From assembly GCA_963708115.1 (NCBI GenBank), contig CAVPRX010000001.1:1054001-1118000 (forward strand): DNA of 64,000 bases. The letters run 5' to 3'. The notes beneath the pieces are model-generated. The model was not told where the DNA came from. It did not search any database and worked only from the letters and a program-made list of their open reading frames with translations. Positions 1 through 7,636 of this stretch are shown here, piece by piece. Made by a program: the position numbers and the translations under genes. How positions within the stretch are numbered: position 1 is the first letter of the stretch; every line of letters starts with the position of its first letter. This stretch comes from VRUE01 sp963708115. GTDB lineage: Bacteria; Actinomycetota; Thermoleophilia; Solirubrobacterales; 70-9.

Positions 1-1029
1 TTCTTCGTCGCAGGGGGCGAGCTGGTGCACTTTCTTGTCCTGGTAGGAGAAGAAGAAGACTTCGCCGTTGACCGGGTTGACCGTCGCCGCGGTGATCCCG
101 CTTTTGGCGAATTTGAAGGTGCAGACCGGGCCTTCGGGGTGGTCGAGCTCGAACTTGAAGATTTCTTCTTCGTTGTGTCCGTAGAGGGCGCCGGCGTTGT
201 CTAAGCGGGGCTGAAGTGGAAGCGGAGCGCCGAATTTTGTGCTCGCCCACAGATCGCTTTCCTGGCCGGCGTAGACGTAGTGCTCGTAGTCGCCGGGGCT
301 CTGCGGCTCGAAGACCATCACCCGGCGGTAGTTGCCGTATTCGTTGTAGTCGGCTAGGTACACGGTGCCGTCGTCGGCTACCGCTATGCCACCAGGCTGG
401 TGGACTTTTTCCGGGGTAGCCGCAGTCGTTTCACCGACTTTCGCGAACGGGGCGAACTGGGTGATTTCTTTCGAGCCGTCAGGGTTGAACACTGTGAGCG
501 CCGGGGCCAACGGGATTCCTCCGTTCCCGGATTTCATGACGTATACGTAGCCCGTTGCCTGGTCTACCGCTACGTCGGTTCTGGAGGATCCTCCAAGTTG
601 GCTGTGACAAGCGACAAAGGCGGGTGCGGTTTCCGGGCCGCAGCGTTTGCCTTCGACTGTCCACATCAGCCGGAATTGTCCGTCGGGGTTGAACTTGGCA
701 ATGTGAAGACCAACACCACCAACCATGGTGTTGGCTTCTCCTACCGCATACAACGTGCCGGGAGCGACGCCGCCGGCACCGCCGACGTTGATCGCCATAC
801 CGCTGACTCCGCCGAGCTGCACTTCTTCGGAGAACGGGTCCGGAGCTCCTACCTCATCTATGGGGACCGTGGAAAGTCCCGGGGTACCCGAGAAGTTCCC
901 CACCTGCTCATAGGCCGCCAAGGCCGGCCCAGCCGAAATAACACCGCTGACAAGGAATGCTGCAGCCGCAGCTGTCAGACGTACTGAGAGGGAAGCAATC
1001 TGCCTCGAGCTGTGACCTGTCTGCTTCAT
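1..1029 (-). CDS. Secreted NHL/beta-propeller-like protein, 3' end outside the window
   Basis: Translation from the ATG at 1029 begins MKQTGHSSRQIASLSVRL, followed by an Ala-rich hydrophobic stretch ending in GPALA: a classical signal peptide. The start has AGGAG five bases upstream. The mature part has repeated strand-forming units such as SGMAINVGGAGG, RTDVAVDQATGYVYV and GGIAVADDGTVYLAD, which read like NHL or SMP-30-type propeller blades, so a secreted binding or scaffold protein is likely. The reading frame stays open to base 1, so the C-terminus is missing. It is the last of three minus-strand surface-protein genes here. Ligand and function cannot be told from the sequence. Confidence 0.75.
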   Translation of the reverse strand, partial: MKQTGHSSRQIASLSVRLTAAAAAFLVSGVISAGPALAAYEQVGNFSGTPGLSTVPIDEVGAPDPFSEEVQLGGVSGMAINVGGAGGVAPGTLYAVGEANTMVGGVGLHIAKFNPDGQFRLMWTVEGKRCGPETAPAFVACHSQLGGSSRTDVAVDQATGYVYVMKSGNGGIPLAPALTVFNPDGSKEITQFAPFAKVGETTAATPEKVHQPGGIAVADDGTVYLADYNEYGNYRRVMVFEPQSPGDYEHYVYAGQESDLWASTKFGAPLPLQPRLDNAGALYGHNEEEIFKFELDHPEGPVCTFKFAKSGITAATVNPVNGEVFFFSYQDKKVHQLAPCDEE

Positions 1030-1048
1030 CGTGCTCCTGTCCGGGTGA

Positions 1049-1071
1049 GGCGGCGGGCGGCGCCCGCCGCC
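1049..1071. terminator. GC-rich palindrome between two surface-protein genes
   Basis: Two 11-base arms (GGCGGCGGGCG and its complement) flank a single G, so a stem of about 9-10 pairs can form. It lies just downstream of the collagen-like gene and upstream of the start at 1029. It has no T-run. It may be a terminator or attenuator between the two genes. Confidence 0.4.
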
Positions 1072-1108
1072 GGCGGAATGCCCGGCGGCGGGTAGGGCAT
1101 TGCCATCG

Positions 1109-1984
1109 CTAGGGTGCGGTAACCGCCCAGGTTCCGCCGGTACTCACAAATGCTTCCGGGTTTTCGCTGTTGAATCCGAGCAGGTAGGTACCGGACGGGC
1201 CATAGCCGAATGGGTTAAATTCCCCAACTACCTGCGCCCTCAGGCGTTTGCCGGAAGTGCCTTCGTAGCTTTCAAACTTCGTGTAGACACAGAGAACCCC
1301 CGCAGGAGCACTCGGCTCGGCGGCGCTACCGCGACAGCCGGTGTCAATGCATTCCGGTTCGCCCACTTTGCAACCTGCCGTGGTGAGTTCTCCTTCTTCT
1401 TCCAGCTTTCCGTACAGTTCTTTTTCGATATCCACCACGTTGAAGACGAAGGCTGCGTTTTTTGCGCCTTCCGGCAACGGGAACTGGAAGGAGATCGAGG
1501 TCAGCGCTTCCGGGAAACCCCATTTTCCGCTCTGGAGAACGGTCCAAGTTCCGGTCTCGGTCTCGCCCGAAGGAAGGGTTTCGGTGAAGCCGGTGGTGCC
1601 GTTGCAGACTTCTTTGGATTCGGCGCCAACGGTCAGTTTGGTGCCCCCCGGCGCCCCACATTTGGTCGCGGCGGCGAGTTTGACGCTTTCACCGTTTTTG
1701 CCGGCGGTACCCGTGTTGCCGGTGTCGCCCTTGGAGCCATTGGCTCCGTTGGACCCGTTGTCGCCCTTGGCGCCAGCGGGTCCTGCCGCTCCTGCAGGAC
1801 CGGTGCCCTGAAAGCTTTTAGCGATGCTTTTGACTTCTTTCTTCTGCTTTGAGTTCAGACCAGCGGCAGCCCAGGCTCCGCCGACCATGGCAAAGACGAG
1901 GGCGAGGATCGCGACGGTTAGGCCGGCCTTGCCGAAGGGTTCGCGAAAGCGCTTTTTGGCGCCTTTGTTCCGTGGCGAGAGCAT
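1109..1984 (-). CDS. Membrane-anchored or secreted protein with a short collagen-like segment
   Basis: This 291-residue protein has a basic N-terminus (SPRNKGAKKRFREPFGKAG) and one hydrophobic segment at about residues 21-41. A Lys-rich linker LNSKQKKEVKSIAK follows, then about 13 consecutive Gly-X-Y triplets (GPA GAA GPA GAK GDN and so on, residues ~61-99). The remaining ~190 residues form a Cys-containing globular domain that I do not recognise. Proteins with this anchor, KKEVKSIAK linker and short collagen-like run are, to my knowledge, common in Thermoleophilia. The ATG at 1984 has AAGGAG upstream. It probably sits at the cell surface. The upstream gene at 2425-3198 has the same orientation but is 440 bases away, so this gene probably has its own promoter. 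Confidence 0.8.
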   Translation of the reverse strand: MLSPRNKGAKKRFREPFGKAGLTVAILALVFAMVGGAWAAAGLNSKQKKEVKSIAKSFQGTGPAGAAGPAGAKGDNGSNGANGSKGDTGNTGTAGKNGESVKLAAATKCGAPGGTKLTVGAESKEVCNGTTGFTETLPSGETETGTWTVLQSGKWGFPEALTSISFQFPLPEGAKNAAFVFNVVDIEKELYGKLEEEGELTTAGCKVGEPECIDTGCRGSAAEPSAPAGVLCVYTKFESYEGTSGKRLRAQVVGEFNPFGYGPSGTYLLGFNSENPEAFVSTGGTWAVTAP

Positions 1985-2424
1985 CTGTATCTCTTCTCCT
2001 TGTCCCGTGAGCCCCTCTGCCGGCCGCTTCCCTTGCGGCCTCCGTGGCTCTTTTCCCTGTTCCGGCCACCTAACTCCGGTTTCCCTGCATGGCGACCGTG
2101 CGACTGAACTACTTCGTACATGAACTGTGCGTGATTGAAACAGAGAGTGTTCTAAACGTCAAGGAAAAGATGGTGTTTCCAAAACATGCAGGCGTCTCGA
2201 CCGGGCTGGAAACCCCATTGGCAAGCGGAATCGAGCTTTTGGTACTTGGCCGTCATCCGGTCTGCCGGGCGTCTTGATGCGGCTCCGGCGGGCTATTCGC
2301 GGGGGATTCCGGGCCGCGCCTCCGCCGTTGCTTCCGTTCCCCGGGGTGGACGACCAAAACGCTGCCACACGGCAGCGGACCATCCGGCAACTGAACTCAG
2401 CGGTGAAAGCGTAGAGTCGTGAGC
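1985..2424. other. 440-base intergenic region, no gene seen
   Basis: Open frames here are shadows with poor codon use. Base composition is lower in GC near 2110-2200 (tgattgaaacagagagtg, ttctaaacgtcaagg), as expected for the promoter and leader of the collagen-like gene on the minus strand. I could not pick out convincing -35/-10 elements, an RNA gene or a repeat. Confidence 0.4.
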
Positions 2425-3198
2425 TTAGTCTTGGGGAGTGCAGGGGAAGACGTGGGTCAAGCCAAGCTTGGTTTGGTCTTCGAATAGAACATTTCCCTTG
2501 GTCACCCAACTGCCGGTCGGGCAGCTTGCCACCAGGAAGCTCTTCTTCTGGCCCTTATAGGTGAACTTGCGACCGACCTTCAGCTCGAACTTCGTGACTG
2601 AGCCGGCACCGCCGGCGATCTTTGGGATCTGGGCCTCTATGTGAAGGCCAAACCGACCGCGGTGGATGCGGGTGACCGTGGCCGTCGTGACGATGGCGGT
2701 CGGCGCCGGTACGGCGACGTAGGCGTGGAGGAGAACGAGCGTGGTCCGCCCATGAACGCCGCCGTTGAAGAGGACTATCGGCCCAACTGCCGAGAATGGC
2801 GCCTGTTCGGGGAAGGCCACATCCACTTCGCCCTTACCCGACCCCACTATGGCGCTGCCACAGGCGCTCTTGGCAGCTGCGGTGGTGCGCACCTCGATCT
2901 GATTCGCATTGCAGGTCGGCAGACCCACCGCGTCGATGTCAATCGTCCTGTCTATGTCGAGGGAAACGGTTCGGAGCGCAGGCGGATGACTGCCGTCGAC
3001 GGTGCCGATTTCCCCGACGAGGTGCGCCGTGATCGGGGCGTATGCATGCTTTGGAAGCCTCGAGGGCGAAATGCCACCGTCATCAGCGAGGTAGAGGCTG
3101 CCGACTCGCGCCACCTCGCGGCTACCTAGGGCGGCGGGCACGAAGAACAGCGCCAACCCGACCGCAAACGCGATGACGTGAATCGAGTACCGGCTCAT
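2425..3198 (-). CDS. Secreted protein of unknown function
   Basis: The start is the ATG at 3198, which has GGTAGGAG immediately upstream; the open frame extends further but its first 36 residues look non-coding. The protein (257 residues) begins MSRYSIHVIAFAVGLALFFVPAALGS, a clear signal peptide. The mature part is strand-rich, with no transmembrane segment, and contains four cysteines: PTCN, SACGS, ASCPTG and VFPCTPQD. Similar secreted proteins with a DIDRTIDIDAVGLPTC-like stretch occur in related actinobacteria as far as I recall, without known function. It is transcribed toward the collagen-like gene and away from the PucR regulator. Confidence 0.7.
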   Translation of the reverse strand: MSRYSIHVIAFAVGLALFFVPAALGSREVARVGSLYLADDGGISPSRLPKHAYAPITAHLVGEIGTVDGSHPPALRTVSLDIDRTIDIDAVGLPTCNANQIEVRTTAAAKSACGSAIVGSGKGEVDVAFPEQAPFSAVGPIVLFNGGVHGRTTLVLLHAYVAVPAPTAIVTTATVTRIHRGRFGLHIEAQIPKIAGGAGSVTKFELKVGRKFTYKGQKKSFLVASCPTGSWVTKGNVLFEDQTKLGLTHVFPCTPQD

Positions 3199-3323
3199 GC
3201 TCCTACCTTCCCGACAAGGGGCGGCCGTCGCTTCCCCCATTTGGAGATTTACTCGACGGAGATGCAGCAAAGTGGGAAGGGCCCGTGTGGCTTGACGTAA
3301 CCACACTGCGAAGAAATCGAGAG

Positions 3324-4553
3324 CTACTCGTCTAGCCGCAAAGCGATCTCCAGGTCCACTGCCGAGGCCTTCAAGGAGCGGCCGATGAGCCCTTCGATTG
3401 CACGAATGCGATTCCTCACCGTGCGTCGGTCGACCCCCAGCGCAGCGGCGGTCGAGGAGATCTTCCGCTCTGCCATGAAGTAGGCGCGTAGCGTCTCCCG
3501 GGCGACTTTGCCCCCGTCCTTTGCCTGTTCAAGCGGCGCCAGGTAGAGCTGACGCAATGAGCCGGCGATGAGGTCGTCGCGAAGGATCGACGCGAGCATG
3601 GCGACGTCGGCGTAGAGGAGGACGGGTTGGCCCCTTCGCTCGGCGACCGGCAGCGCCGCCTTGGCCTGGAGGTGACTGAACCGCCACCCCGAAAGGCCCT
3701 CGCCGGGCTCGCCGGCGGTTATGAACACGCCGTCCGAGCCGACATCGGAGAGCGCTCGCAGCACCTTCTCGGCCGTCAGCTGGCGCCTGCCACCCAACCA
3801 ACAGGCCCAGATCGGCTCCTCCTCGCGGCGGACAGCGAGCAGGCGACGGTCGAGCGTGCTCGCGAGCCCACGGACCAGCTCCTCCGCCCCCTCACCTTTG
3901 GCCATCAGGGCGAGATGGTGGGCGTCGAGGTCATAGCCAAGCTCGGAGTGATCGACGAGTTCGCCGGCGAGCAGGCTTTTGACGCACTCGCGACGCCGCT
4001 CTGCGGCGCTCCTGGGCTGATTCTTCGCCTCCTGGCCGTACTCGGCACTGATCGCGGCAAGCAGACGATCGCCGAGCGTCGCCTGCTCACCGAGTAGACG
4101 ACGAAGAGCCGAGCTCGGAACTTTGGCCCGCTCCGCCTCTTCGACGAGGGAGTCCCCGAAAACGGCGTTGCCGGCCAGGTAGCGACGCAGCACGGTGTCG
4201 AGGGAAACGCCGTCGCGTGCGTCCAGGCGGGCCTGTGCGAGCAAGGCCATGGGAACGGCCAGGGCGTGGCGCTCGCCGGCCTCGAGCACCGCGAGCCGAT
4301 GATCGATGGCTGCGGCGAGGGCGGCGTTAAGGCCTTGGAGATAAGCAGGGTCGGCGACGTCGCGGGGATCGGAGATCGCGTACACCCGAGTCGCAATAGC
4401 TGCCTGAAGCTCTGACAGCCGCTCGCGGAGGCTAGATACAAGCGCTGAGCGAACCTCCTCCATGGAGCCCGCACGCGTCGATGCTGGGCGATCTCGCCCC
4501 GCGGCTGCGGAGCGCGAACCGTCGCTACGCCGCTGCAACCCCCTTTTGCTCAT
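3324..4553 (-). CDS. PucR-family transcriptional regulator
   Basis: The 409-residue protein is likely a cytoplasmic regulator. Its C-terminal ~60 residues (TLRAYFMAERKISSTAAALGVDRRTVRNRIRAIEGLIGR) are the helix-turn-helix of the PucR C-terminal family (HTH_30). The central region resembles the degenerate sensor region of actinobacterial PucR/CdaR-like proteins, with a helical N-terminal domain (RERLSELQAAIATRVYAI). The ATG at 4553 overlaps the stop codon of the upstream nuclease gene as ATGA, so the two are probably translated together. That makes it a candidate regulator of the nuclease. No effector ligand can be inferred. Many Thermoleophilia genomes carry numerous PucR paralogues, so the pairing could also be incidental. 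Confidence 0.85.
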   Translation of the reverse strand: MSKRGLQRRSDGSRSAAAGRDRPASTRAGSMEEVRSALVSSLRERLSELQAAIATRVYAISDPRDVADPAYLQGLNAALAAAIDHRLAVLEAGERHALAVPMALLAQARLDARDGVSLDTVLRRYLAGNAVFGDSLVEEAERAKVPSSALRRLLGEQATLGDRLLAAISAEYGQEAKNQPRSAAERRRECVKSLLAGELVDHSELGYDLDAHHLALMAKGEGAEELVRGLASTLDRRLLAVRREEEPIWACWLGGRRQLTAEKVLRALSDVGSDGVFITAGEPGEGLSGWRFSHLQAKAALPVAERRGQPVLLYADVAMLASILRDDLIAGSLRQLYLAPLEQAKDGGKVARETLRAYFMAERKISSTAAALGVDRRTVRNRIRAIEGLIGRSLKASAVDLEIALRLDE

Positions 4554-5485
4554 ACAAAGCTCCCTCCGGCGTTGTCGCTGAATCCGTCCCCGTTGCGCCA
4601 GATTGCAGCGATCCCCTGCGAGGTGAGCAGGGCCAGCAGATCGGACTTCGGCTTGGCATCGAGTAAGACCGCACGCGCCGAGCCAGAAGGCACATAACGA
4701 CCGTAGTCGGCCAGCTGGCCAATCGCCATCCGAATGTCACCTCGCGTCAGCCCTGCCTTCGCCTCGATCAACTGGCCCCGCGTGTTGTTGAAGATGTCGC
4801 TGTACAGAGGGTGCGATGCGCCCTGCGGCAGCAGCTTGTTCCGGGCCACGTCGTCTCCCTGTAACTGGATGAAAGAGCAGTAGTCCCGAACCAACCTGGC
4901 CTCCCGTCGCTCCGCTCGCTTGACGGTGCTTGAAGGCATGACGTCGTAGCCTTCGACGCTCCCCTGCTCGACCGGCACCTGGACGTTAGTGACCGGCTTT
5001 GGGCGACCTTTCCGGCGCCGGCGCTTTGCGATCAGAGCCTCAGCCTCTCCGTACTCCGAGTCCGATAGCGAGATATGGCCGTGGCGCTGAACACGGGCCT
5101 TCGTCACCCCGATGTCCTCTAGTGGCGGAGCGTCTCCCAGGCTCGAGCTCCAAACTCCTTCCACTGTCGTCACGACCCCCCATTCCCTGCCATCTCCTCG
5201 ACCCGACTCTGCGTCAACGAATCCGGGGTCCCAGCGCGGCTGGGCTATGACGTCGAGGATTGCCGGGCAGACGCCTTTCTCGGTGATATAGACCACGAGA
5301 CGATCGCCAACCTCGTACTGAGGTCCGTGAGGCGGATAGACCTGTCCCTTTCGCGGCTTCTCGAAGGTCTTCCACCGGGGAGATACCCGGCCAGGACTAT
5401 CGCTGACCCAGGTGCGCTTCAGCCAGTAGTCAGGAGCGGCCTCCTGAGAGTCGGTGAAGTACCCGATCTTTAGCCAGTAGGCCAC
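4550..5485 (-). CDS. PUA/EVE-like domain fused to a PD-(D/E)xK nuclease; predicted modification-dependent restriction enzyme
   Basis: The N-terminal ~150 residues (MAYWLKIGYF, then YEVGDRLVVYITEKGVCPAILDVIAQPRWDP and HISLSDSEYGEAEALI) look like a PUA-superfamily/EVE-type fold, which in known families reads modified bases. A basic linker (KRRRRKGRPKP, ~154-164) follows. The C-terminal ~100 residues carry a restriction-nuclease signature: Asp230 in HPLYSDIF, then LIEAKAG with Glu241 and Lys243, and a trailing Gln257 in MAIGQLADYGRY. Fusion of a base reader to such a nuclease suggests a type IV-like enzyme that cuts modified foreign DNA. The start is GTG at 5485 with AAGG upstream. The next gene (PucR) overlaps by four bases. 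The domain reading is by eye only. Confidence 0.7.
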   Translation of the reverse strand: MAYWLKIGYFTDSQEAAPDYWLKRTWVSDSPGRVSPRWKTFEKPRKGQVYPPHGPQYEVGDRLVVYITEKGVCPAILDVIAQPRWDPGFVDAESGRGDGREWGVVTTVEGVWSSSLGDAPPLEDIGVTKARVQRHGHISLSDSEYGEAEALIAKRRRRKGRPKPVTNVQVPVEQGSVEGYDVMPSSTVKRAERREARLVRDYCSFIQLQGDDVARNKLLPQGASHPLYSDIFNNTRGQLIEAKAGLTRGDIRMAIGQLADYGRYVPSGSARAVLLDAKPKSDLLALLTSQGIAAIWRNGDGFSDNAGGSFV

Positions 5486-5582
5486 GGCCCGACCTTACCG
5501 ACACCGGACCCCCCTGATGCAGCCTTGTAGGCACTAACGAAGGTCAACACTGTAGGTCAGATTATTGAAGGTCGAGCGCCGC

Positions 5583-5975
5583 TCAGACGGGCACCACGTT
5601 GAGGCCAGGTACTCGCCCGAAGTCCCGAGTGTTTGCAGTCGCAACATCCATGCCATGACTCAGAGCCGTGGCGGCGATCCAGAGGTCGTGGGCTCCGATC
5701 AGGTTGCCGTCATTCTCGAGCTCCGCCCAGATTTCCGCGTGCGCTCGGGCGATCACGGTCGTGATCGGCAATGGCTCGATCGCAGAGATCACGTGCTCGA
5801 CGAACGCGGAGCGGCGAGCCCGACCCAAAGCCGTCTGGGCGCGATGCACCCCATGCAGGAGCTCGCTGGCCGTGATGACGCTGATCGCCCGGTCCTGGTC
5901 GCCGATCGCCTGATCCAGCGACTGTCCCCGCCGCTCGGCGTCGACCAGGACAGTGGTATCTATCAGGACGGCCAT
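5583..5975 (-). CDS. vapC: VapC-type PIN-domain toxin
   Basis: The 130-residue protein starts MAVLIDTTVLVDAERRG, the first acidic residue (Asp6) of a PIN ribonuclease. It continues with SVITASELLHGV (Glu), HDLWIAATALSHG (Asp) and VATANTRDFGRVPGLNVV (Asp), giving the four-acid metal site expected of an active VapC. Family members cleave tRNA or rRNA. The start overlaps the 3' end of the antitoxin gene by 13 bases, so it is co-translated with it. Length is normal for the family. Confidence 0.9.
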   Translation of the reverse strand: MAVLIDTTVLVDAERRGQSLDQAIGDQDRAISVITASELLHGVHRAQTALGRARRSAFVEHVISAIEPLPITTVIARAHAEIWAELENDGNLIGAHDLWIAATALSHGMDVATANTRDFGRVPGLNVVPV

Positions 5976-6223
5976 GCGCCACTCGGCGGGCCAATGGCCT
6001 CCCGCCCAGCTTCGACATCGCCCGCAAAGTCCTCATCAGGCGAAGGCGCGGAATCCATCAGCTCTCGCCACCTTGCCGGCGAGACCAGATGTCCTGAGTT
6101 GGCCGGTCTCATCTGGACGACCGGCACGCCGTTGCGCACAACCTCGATCTCCTCGCCGGCCCCGATGCGGTTGACGACAGCGGAAAATTCCCGGGCCACC
6201 TCGGTTGCGCTCAAGCGCGTCAT
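5963..6223 (-). CDS. vapB: Phd/YefM-type antitoxin of the VapBC module
   Basis: The 86-residue protein begins MTRLSATEVAREFSAVVNRIGAGEEIEVVRNGVPVVQMRP, the usual DNA-binding Phd/YefM fold, followed by an acidic C-terminal tail (SPDEDFAGDVEAG) suited to wrap the toxin. It precedes vapC and overlaps it. A perfect 16-base palindrome lies 12 bases upstream of the ATG, consistent with autorepression by the complex. Confidence 0.88.
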   Translation of the reverse strand: MTRLSATEVAREFSAVVNRIGAGEEIEVVRNGVPVVQMRPANSGHLVSPARWRELMDSAPSPDEDFAGDVEAGREAIGPPSGAWPS

Positions 6224-6234
6224 GGAGCTACAGT

Positions 6235-6250
6235 ATCAGATATATCTGAT
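6235..6250. promoter_or_regulatory. Palindromic operator of the first VapBC module
   Basis: ATCAGATATATCTGAT is a perfect 16-base palindrome in otherwise GC-rich DNA, just upstream of the antitoxin ATG at 6223. On the minus strand it lies next to TGATACTGT, a plausible extended -10. Position and symmetry fit a Phd/VapB autoregulatory site. Confidence 0.65.
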
Positions 6251-6560
6251 TACGCCCCACCCCGGTTTGCTCGCCGCAGAAAAATTGCTGGAAATAAGCA
6301 GGTAACGGGCACGCGAACGTGCAGGCTTTTTCGCCGAGCCCTTCTTCTGTTTGGGGTCTATACCGCCGTCATAGCGGTCGTAATCGTCGCGGGCTTCCTG
6401 GGAGGGGCACTGGGGATCGCTCTAGGCAGCCAATCTCCACTCAAACTGCGCGCCGGAGCCGGCGGTGAGGAGGAGCACGCACGACGAAAGCGCCCCAGAG
6501 CCCGACCGGCCCCCTGGTCCGCTTCAGCCTCTGCGTCAACTCGTCGGCACAACACCAAGC
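6251..6560. other. 310-base gap; startless plus-strand frame with one membrane-like segment
   Basis: No complete gene is visible. On the plus strand, from about 6290, one frame reads RLFRRALLLFGVYTAVIAVVIVAGF, a basic then hydrophobic stretch like a membrane anchor, and continues GGALGIALGSQSP before turning low-complexity. It has no ATG, GTG or TTG start in a sensible place. It could be a remnant of a gene truncated when the accessory block formed, or chance. Confidence 0.3.
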
Positions 6561-7040
6561 CTAGGGGTCCGGCGGGTCCGGCGGTTGCGCCGCGATCCGT
6601 CGCGCCTCGGCGCTTAGCTCGCGCAACTCGGACAGCAGCAAGGAGAGTCGGGTGACGTGTCCGAGCTTCTCCTGGAGCGCCTCGCTCAGCTCGTCGGCGG
6701 GATCTTCGAGCTCCGCCGCGCGGGTGGAGAGAGAGGAGACGCGGCCGAGGAGATCGCCCTCGATCGCCTGGACCGGAGGGTGGCCGCCGGGGGGAAGGTC
6801 GAGGAGGAACTCGACATCGACCCCCAGCTCCCGTGCCAGTCTCGCCACCGCCTCGATCTGCACCGATCGCACCTTGCCGTCCTCGGGGTCCTGCGTCCAG
6901 GAGCTAATCGTGCCTTTGTTGACACCGCTGCTGGCGGCGAGATCGCGCAGGTTGCGCCCGCTCAGCTTGAGCTGGACGCGCAGACGGCTCGCGAGCTTGG
7001 GCGCTCTGACCGAGACCGTTTCGGCGCTGTACGGACACAT
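6561..7040 (-). CDS. XRE-family HTH regulator
   Basis: The 159-residue protein has an N-terminal helix-turn-helix of the Cro/C1 type (LRVQLKLSGRNLRDLAASSGVNKGTISSWTQD, then VEAVARLARELGVDVEFLLDLP). A charged coiled-coil-like C-terminal half follows (LEDPADELSEALQEKLGHVTRLSLLLSELRELSAEARRIAA), probably for dimerisation. The ATG at 7040 lies inside an 8+4+8 palindrome (7028-7047), so the protein probably represses its own transcription and that of the divergent gene at 7088. It sits beside the Pycsar-like genes but is transcribed separately. Confidence 0.85.
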   Translation of the reverse strand: MCPYSAETVSVRAPKLASRLRVQLKLSGRNLRDLAASSGVNKGTISSWTQDPEDGKVRSVQIEAVARLARELGVDVEFLLDLPPGGHPPVQAIEGDLLGRVSSLSTRAAELEDPADELSEALQEKLGHVTRLSLLLSELRELSAEARRIAAQPPDPPDP

Positions 7041-7047
7041 CCGTACA
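7028..7047. promoter_or_regulatory. Palindromic operator in the divergent XRE promoter region
   Basis: TGTACGGA-CACA-TCCGTACA is a perfect inverted repeat that overlaps the XRE start codon. Half-site-like copies (TGTCCGG near 7060, CCGTAC at 7073) continue toward the plus-strand gene. A TTGACA hexamer at 7050-7055 points to a plus-strand promoter. If its -10 is near 7076, the GTG at 7088 would be almost leaderless. The best reader is the adjacent XRE protein (inference). Confidence 0.6.
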
Positions 7048-7087
7048 GCTTGACAAATATGTCCGGGTTAAGCCGTACGCTGACGCT

Positions 7088-7627
7088 GTGCCGTCGTCCG
7101 CATCCACCCGTACGCCTCCGCATCTCCGTGTGCTCGGGGGGGGAGGCAACGCGCCCGAGGTACTCAGGCTGGAGCCCACCGCCCGCCTTCAGCGCTTCCT
7201 CGACGCCTCGGCGGAGCGCGGGCTGGACGCCGACGCCGCGGTCAGGCTGGGACTGGAGCGAGCGCTCTGCCTGCGCGATGCAGCGCGCTTTGCGGCCGAT
7301 GTCGAATCGGGCCGCGGGACCCTCAACCGAGCCGCTGGACGAGCCCGCGCCCACCGCGAGATGACGCCAGGCCAGGCCGTCTATCTACGGACCCTCGCGG
7401 CGAGACGACCGGTCCCCGCCCGGGACGTCGGCGACGGGCTCGCGGCCGCGGTGCCGGAGAGGGTCCTCAGCCGGGTGGACGGGAGCCTCTCCCAGCGGGG
7501 CCTGCACGCGGGAGTGGTCGAAGAGATGATCTCCTGGGAGATCGCGGCGACGCTCGGCGCCCGGACGATGAACGAGTGGGCGCTGCTGCAGCTGCTGCGG
7601 CGCCGGTCGACGTCCGCCGGCGCTTAG
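7088..7627 (+). CDS. Unknown protein divergent from the XRE regulator
   Basis: I do not recognise this 179-residue protein. It starts with GTG at 7088. It is helical, Ala/Arg-rich, and lacks membrane segments, cysteine motifs or an obvious catalytic signature. A stretch VLRLEPTARLQRFLDASAERGLDADAAVRLGLERALCLRDA suggests a small helical DNA- or protein-binding region, followed by EMTPGQAVYLRTLAARRPVPARDVGDGL and GVVEEMISWEIAATLGARTMNEWALLQLLRRR. GC bias at third positions is strong, so it is likely real. It shares the XRE operator region and ends ten bases from the convergent stop of the cyclase gene, so it may belong to the same defence locus. Confidence 0.65.
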   Translation: MPSSASTRTPPHLRVLGGGGNAPEVLRLEPTARLQRFLDASAERGLDADAAVRLGLERALCLRDAARFAADVESGRGTLNRAAGRARAHREMTPGQAVYLRTLAARRPVPARDVGDGLAAAVPERVLSRVDGSLSQRGLHAGVVEEMISWEIAATLGARTMNEWALLQLLRRRSTSAGA

Positions 7628-7636
7628 ACCCCTGGC

